Positions 36,047 through 39,221 of a stretch of 39,221 nucleotides of DNA are shown here, one piece after another. The first letter of the stretch is position 1; each line of letters begins with the position of its first letter. The stretch covers positions 1 through 39,221 of the forward strand of contig JAHBXG010000032.1 of the NCBI GenBank assembly GCA_019636565.1, in the 5' to 3' direction. Made by a program: the position numbers and the translations under genes. The notes beneath the pieces were generated by a model, which was given only the letters and a program-made list of their open reading frames with translations, did no database searches and was not told where the DNA came from. Origin of the DNA: Phycisphaeraceae bacterium (lineage in GTDB: Bacteria > Planctomycetota > Phycisphaerae > Phycisphaerales > UBA1924).

Positions 36047-36369
36047 CAGAACCCCCTCGGACAAACTTCGGTCCCCACCACGAGTTTCCCAGCCGGTTCG
36101 TACTCCACGCCTTCAACCGTCACCGAAACCGCCGCGCCCTCTTCTTTGTGTGACGCAAGCAAACAGCCGCATGAGATGTTGCGAACCGGATCAAACGGCT
36201 GTCCGCACCAGAGCGTCCGCGAGCGTCCAAACTTCCTCCGCCGTGTCATCGAAGGGCAGACCGCGCACATACGAAGACGGTTGAGCATTGCCGCATCGTC
36301 CGCGCGATCGCCCGCAAGCCACGCGCGCAAGTAGCGAGCCGCCCCGGAAATGGCGTGCCACGCTCTCAT
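36043..36369 (-). CDS. Cys-rich tail-tip protein, likely metal-binding
   Basis: This 108-residue protein starts at ATG 36369 (MRAWHAISGAARYLRAWLAG), coupled by ATGA. It has CAVC in the middle, a further Cys in LWCGQPFD, CGC in ISCGCLLASHKEE and a final Cys in EVCPRGFW. The pattern 'RL..C..CP......CG......CGC.L..K....... CP.G.W' is familiar from phage tail-region proteins and suggests a bound metal or iron-sulphur cluster. It is directly coupled to the Cys-rich 340-residue structural protein. Confidence 0.6.
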   Translation of the reverse strand: MRAWHAISGAARYLRAWLAGDRADDAAMLNRLRMCAVCPSMTRRRKFGRSRTLWCGQPFDPVRNISCGCLLASHKEEGAAVSVTVEGVEYEPAGKLVVGTEVCPRGFW

Positions 36370-37388
36370 TCTGGCACCCCCGGATCTTCCCCGCCGTCGC
36401 CGCAATCAGAGCAACCGGCCCCACGAGCAAGCGTGCATCCGATCATGTTTGTGCTGGCGGTAAACGTGCCGCTCCCGGAAATCGTCGCCATGTCGTCGTC
36501 GCCGGTGTCAGGGTTCGTTGCTGGCGGCGTGATTGTGAAACTGAAAGTAACCGTGCAATCGGTGGGGGCATTGCCCGATTTTGTGAGGCTGGCGCTGGCT
36601 GTTGCCGATTTGGTTGCGGTCGCATAGATCGGCTCGACCAGAGAAGTTAGAACCGCCGCGCACTTGCCAGCCGCGTCAACGTAAACGGTAAGGTTGAAAT
36701 CGCCAGCCGGGGCGGTTTCCCAAATCGTGTCGCGGTACGCATACGCGCCGCGCCCGGCCACGTTGCAGCGAAAGAGAACCGTTGTATTGCTGAACCCCGA
36801 TTGTGTGTAGGTGTACGAACCCGGCCCGGTCTGGTACGACGTATAGAACGTGGTCGATGCCGTGAAGATGCCCGTGCCCGGATAGTTCACCGGCCCGCTG
36901 AAAGACGTTACCGGCGTTGCCTGATAAACGTCGCTGGGAGAATTGGAAACGCTCGCAGCGGTCGGGGTCACAGTTGCAGACCCGCCGCTCGGCAGGTACG
37001 TCCCCGGATCAACCCATCCGCCGGAAGTCCGGTTCACGCTCTGCTCGGTCTGAATCCCCGCGCAGTCCGCCCGCCCGTCCGTCGCGTCCATCGCAAGCGA
37101 AACGGTTGTAGTCAGGTCCGGCATCGTCTGGAGGTCCGCGCCATCGTTGTACTTCCAGCCGGAAGTCGTTTCCGTCAAAGACAGCGAAGCGGATACCTCT
37201 TGCTCGTGAACGCCGCTGAACGTGTCGTAGTAGCCGAGATATGGAGAGTCACAGCAAACGCCCGGACCATCGCCGCCGCCGCAACATTCGGCGCACTCGC
37301 CAGCCGCGTCCAGCGTCATCATCTGACCGCTGGGATTCTGGACGATCTTCCCGTCCGAATCCTGCAAGAGTTGACCTTGAGCGCCCAT
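36366..37388 (-). CDS. Tail structural protein with N-terminal Cys motif
   Basis: This 340-residue protein starts at ATG 37388 (MGAQGQLLQDSDGKIVQNPS). Residues 32-49 contain ECAECCGGGDGPGVCCDS, an unusual cluster of five Cys. The rest is beta-rich and high in Ser/Thr/Gly (SASLSLTETTSGWKYNDGAD, FTASTTFYTSYQTGPGSYTY), as in tail fibre or tip proteins. The C-terminus has another Cys pair (CSDCGDGG). The pairing with the Cys-rich 108-residue protein suggests a metal-linked complex at the tail tip. Confidence 0.6.
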   Translation of the reverse strand: MGAQGQLLQDSDGKIVQNPSGQMMTLDAAGECAECCGGGDGPGVCCDSPYLGYYDTFSGVHEQEVSASLSLTETTSGWKYNDGADLQTMPDLTTTVSLAMDATDGRADCAGIQTEQSVNRTSGGWVDPGTYLPSGGSATVTPTAASVSNSPSDVYQATPVTSFSGPVNYPGTGIFTASTTFYTSYQTGPGSYTYTQSGFSNTTVLFRCNVAGRGAYAYRDTIWETAPAGDFNLTVYVDAAGKCAAVLTSLVEPIYATATKSATASASLTKSGNAPTDCTVTFSFTITPPATNPDTGDDDMATISGSGTFTASTNMIGCTLARGAGCSDCGDGGEDPGVPE

Positions 37389-37835
37389 TCAGCACGCCCC
37401 CGGATCGTTTGTTTCGGCAACCCAAATGATGCGGCCCTTCCACTCGTTGTCTGCGGGATCGGGAAACCATCCGAGCAAGCAAAGCGAATCGGCGGCGGCG
37501 GGAATGATTCTGGTTGAGGAATGAAACGCCCGAAACAAAGGAGTCTCTGCCGTGGTGATACTGATAGAGCCGTCCAGAGAATCGGCCTTGTAGGTCACAG
37601 ACGATCCAAGCGCCGCCGATCCCGTCGATCGGTAGGTGAGTTGCCCCCAAAGCACGGTCGGACCCGCATTGGTCGCGCCGAACGCGCCAAGGAATCCGAA
37701 CAATCCAGCCAGCCCCGGCTTCGGCATAACGCCGTTGGAAATCGCCACGCGCTCCAGCATGTCGGCGCGGCGATTCATGTCCGAAATGCTTATCGCGGAC
37801 GGACGATCGCCGGGCTTGTAGCGCTTGAAGTTCAC
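37389..37835 (-). CDS. Tail-tip structural protein
   Basis: This 148-residue protein starts at GTG 37835 (read MNFKRYKPGDRPSAISISDM). It has an N-terminal helix with RYKPGDRPSAISISDMNRRA ('y.PGd.psa.sa.d.Nrra', familiar from structural proteins of prophages), followed by a Gly/Pro-rich linker (KPGLAGLFGFLGAFGATN). The rest is beta-rich (VLWGQLTYRSTGSAALGS, WKGRIIWVAETNDPGAC). It lies between two other tail-tip proteins. Its role is most likely structural. Confidence 0.55.
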   Translation of the reverse strand: MNFKRYKPGDRPSAISISDMNRRADMLERVAISNGVMPKPGLAGLFGFLGAFGATNAGPTVLWGQLTYRSTGSAALGSSVTYKADSLDGSISITTAETPLFRAFHSSTRIIPAAADSLCLLGWFPDPADNEWKGRIIWVAETNDPGAC

Positions 37836-38719
37836 GGGGTCGGGTTCGCAAAGATTTGGTTGAGGTCAACAGCCGCGCCGTAGGGCAGCACCACGTTCGC
37901 TGTACCCGCCTCCACAATCGAATCCGCCGCGCCGTTGGTGACAAACGGATTGCCGTAGAACTTCTGCCACGAAGATGAGCGAATGGCGAACTTGTGAACG
38001 TAATCCCACACGATCACTTTCGTCGGCGGGGCGCTGGAAATCGCTGGCAGCGGCACAGCCGGGACCACGAGCCGCCGTTGCTGAACGTCGTTTCCTAAAT
38101 ACAGCACCGTTTCAGCAGCCGAGTCGAGAAAAAGAACGCTGTTCACGCGGCCAACAAACGGATCAAACGTCAGCGGCTTTTTCTGTGAGTTCGTGATCGG
38201 GATAGTCACGTCACGATGTAGAACCGTCACGCTGGGCGAGAGGTCCGGCGGCAAAGGATCGCCGCCCGTCTGCCACTCGATGTTCTTTTTGCTCAGCCCA
38301 ACCATCTGCGCGCCAACGGAACACGATGCGATATTGTCTTGCGTCGGTGCTACAACCTGTTCGTTATCGCCCTGACCGGAAACGCCGTCGAAGGCATTGG
38401 AATACTTCGCGGTCACGATCGCCTTCGAGTGCGTTATCTGATCGCGTGCGGTTCCGCCGACGCGGCCCGTATAGGTGATAGAAACCGATCGGCAGGTAGC
38501 ATCGGGCCGGTTCGGCCAAACGTCGGCATTCGTCCAGAAAATGCCGCCGCCGGTCCCGATCGGGTATCCGAGCAGCGCGTGCTCCATGAGTTGCGCGTAT
38601 TCACCATTGACCATGAATCGGCGTTCGCCGTTGAACACGCCGCGCACGGTTTCGCTTCGCCCGCTTCCGGCGAGTTCGACAAGGGCAATCTGCTCAAAAC
38701 TGGCGATGTCAGAGAGCAT
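37832..38719 (-). CDS. Minor tail / tail-tip protein downstream of the tape measure
   Basis: This 295-residue protein starts at ATG 38719, immediately after the tape measure gene, the usual place of the distal tail or tail-hub protein. It is beta-rich with segments such as VELAGSGRSETVRGVFNGER, VNGEYAQLMEHALLGYPIGT, SVSITYTGRVGGTARDQI and LTFDPFVGRVNSVLFLDSAA. No enzymatic motif is visible. A Cys occurs in the middle. The assignment rests on position and on the beta-rich character. Confidence 0.6.
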   Translation of the reverse strand: MLSDIASFEQIALVELAGSGRSETVRGVFNGERRFMVNGEYAQLMEHALLGYPIGTGGGIFWTNADVWPNRPDATCRSVSITYTGRVGGTARDQITHSKAIVTAKYSNAFDGVSGQGDNEQVVAPTQDNIASCSVGAQMVGLSKKNIEWQTGGDPLPPDLSPSVTVLHRDVTIPITNSQKKPLTFDPFVGRVNSVLFLDSAAETVLYLGNDVQQRRLVVPAVPLPAISSAPPTKVIVWDYVHKFAIRSSSWQKFYGNPFVTNGAADSIVEAGTANVVLPYGAAVDLNQIFANPTP

Positions 38720-38721
38720 GG

Positions 38722-39221
38722 TTATTCCGAAAGTTGCGGCTCTCGCGGATCAACCGCGCCGCGTTCCTGAAGCCCGGTCGCAATGGCCGTCAATGTCTGG
38801 TTTTGCTTTTTCAATTCTTCGAGTTGCTGCTTCGTGATATCGTCCCTGATCGCGCTTTGCGCAACAGACCAGTAAGACCCGGCATCAACGATCGCGGGCA
38901 TCTTGGCGCTCGCAAGGTCGGACGCCTCTTTGACGTTCGCATCCAACTGGTCCAGCACGCTTCCGAGTTGGTTTGACAACGCCTGCGAGTTCATTCCGAA
39001 AATGTCGGATAACTTGGGCGCGACCATATCGCCCATAACGCTCGAACTCGGGAGAAACTTTGCATCGACGCCGGGCAGTTTCGCGGTGTTCTGCGCGGTC
39101 TGAAGCGTGTTTTCCGCGATGCGGCGAAGCCCGTCCGCAACCGCGTTCGGAACGCTTTGACCCGCCGCGATCGCCGCGCCGGTCTTTGCGAGTTCGGCAG
39201 TTGCGGTGACCTTCCAAGCGT
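38722..39221 (-). CDS. Tail tape measure protein, C-terminal part (runs off the window end)
   Basis: This is the end of a protein whose start is outside the window on this side. The open frame enters at 39221 and ends at TAA 38722-38724. It carries helical segments with TGAAIAAGQSVPNAVADGLR, AENTLQTAQNTAKLPG and a Gln/Leu-rich end (DDITKQQLEELKKQNQTLTA). If base 39221 is joined to base 1, the frame continues the tape measure N-terminal part without a gap or shift. The C-terminal charged coiled-coil region is typical of tape measures. Confidence 0.8.
   Translation of the reverse strand, partial: AWKVTATAELAKTGAAIAAGQSVPNAVADGLRRIAENTLQTAQNTAKLPGVDAKFLPSSSVMGDMVAPKLSDIFGMNSQALSNQLGSVLDQLDANVKEASDLASAKMPAIVDAGSYWSVAQSAIRDDITKQQLEELKKQNQTLTAIATGLQERGAVDPREPQLSE

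Overview
The window reads as a nearly gap-free, high-GC genome of a temperate, long-tailed (siphovirus-like) double-stranded DNA phage. The evidence is an HK97-type head and tail module (terminase, portal, MuF-like protein, protease/scaffold, capsid, tail terminator, tail tube, frameshifted tail chaperone, tape measure), a tyrosine integrase, a small HTH regulator, and ERF/SSB/RusA recombination genes. The tape-measure gene runs off both ends of the window. Joining base 39221 to base 1 keeps its reading frame open and gives one 446-residue protein, so the window is best read as a complete circular or circularly permuted genome of about 39.2 kb opened inside that gene. The host cannot be read from the sequence. 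Several structural proteins remind me of prophages in Planctomycetes, but that is a weak inference.

Layout. Almost everything is on the minus strand and is read from high to low coordinates. (1) 31606-26312: integrase, zinc-ribbon and small accessory genes, ERF annealing protein and SSB. (2) 26100-18395: a dense run of small accessory genes, mostly coupled by ATGA or GTGA overlaps, including a winged-helix protein, an ASCH-like protein, RusA and a DnaA-domain-IV-like protein. (3) 18349-15812: a lambda-O-like replication initiator whose middle contains an iteron-like array (candidate origin), then small genes. (4) 15723-1 and on through 39221-33106: terminase, a sigma-like protein, membrane proteins, a beta-helix protein, the head, the tail, tail-tip proteins, a 521-residue protein and a metallophosphoesterase. 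The only plus-strand genes are at 31971-33109: an accessory protein, an XRE-type HTH protein and a zinc-ribbon membrane protein. They diverge from the integrase and converge on the end of the late operon, and they look like the lysogeny/immunity segment.

How the parts may work together. The 3' tail of the integrase gene contains what looks like the 3' half of a class II tRNA gene (30403-30453), a likely attP core. Because this lies between the integrase promoter region and the rest of the minus-strand early operon, integration would cut the integrase tail off and separate the early genes from their upstream promoter region. I regard this arrangement, the candidate origin inside the initiator gene, and the programmed -1 frameshift in the tail chaperone as the most informative features. 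No endolysin is recognisable. Two membrane proteins between terminase and portal are the only lysis candidates.
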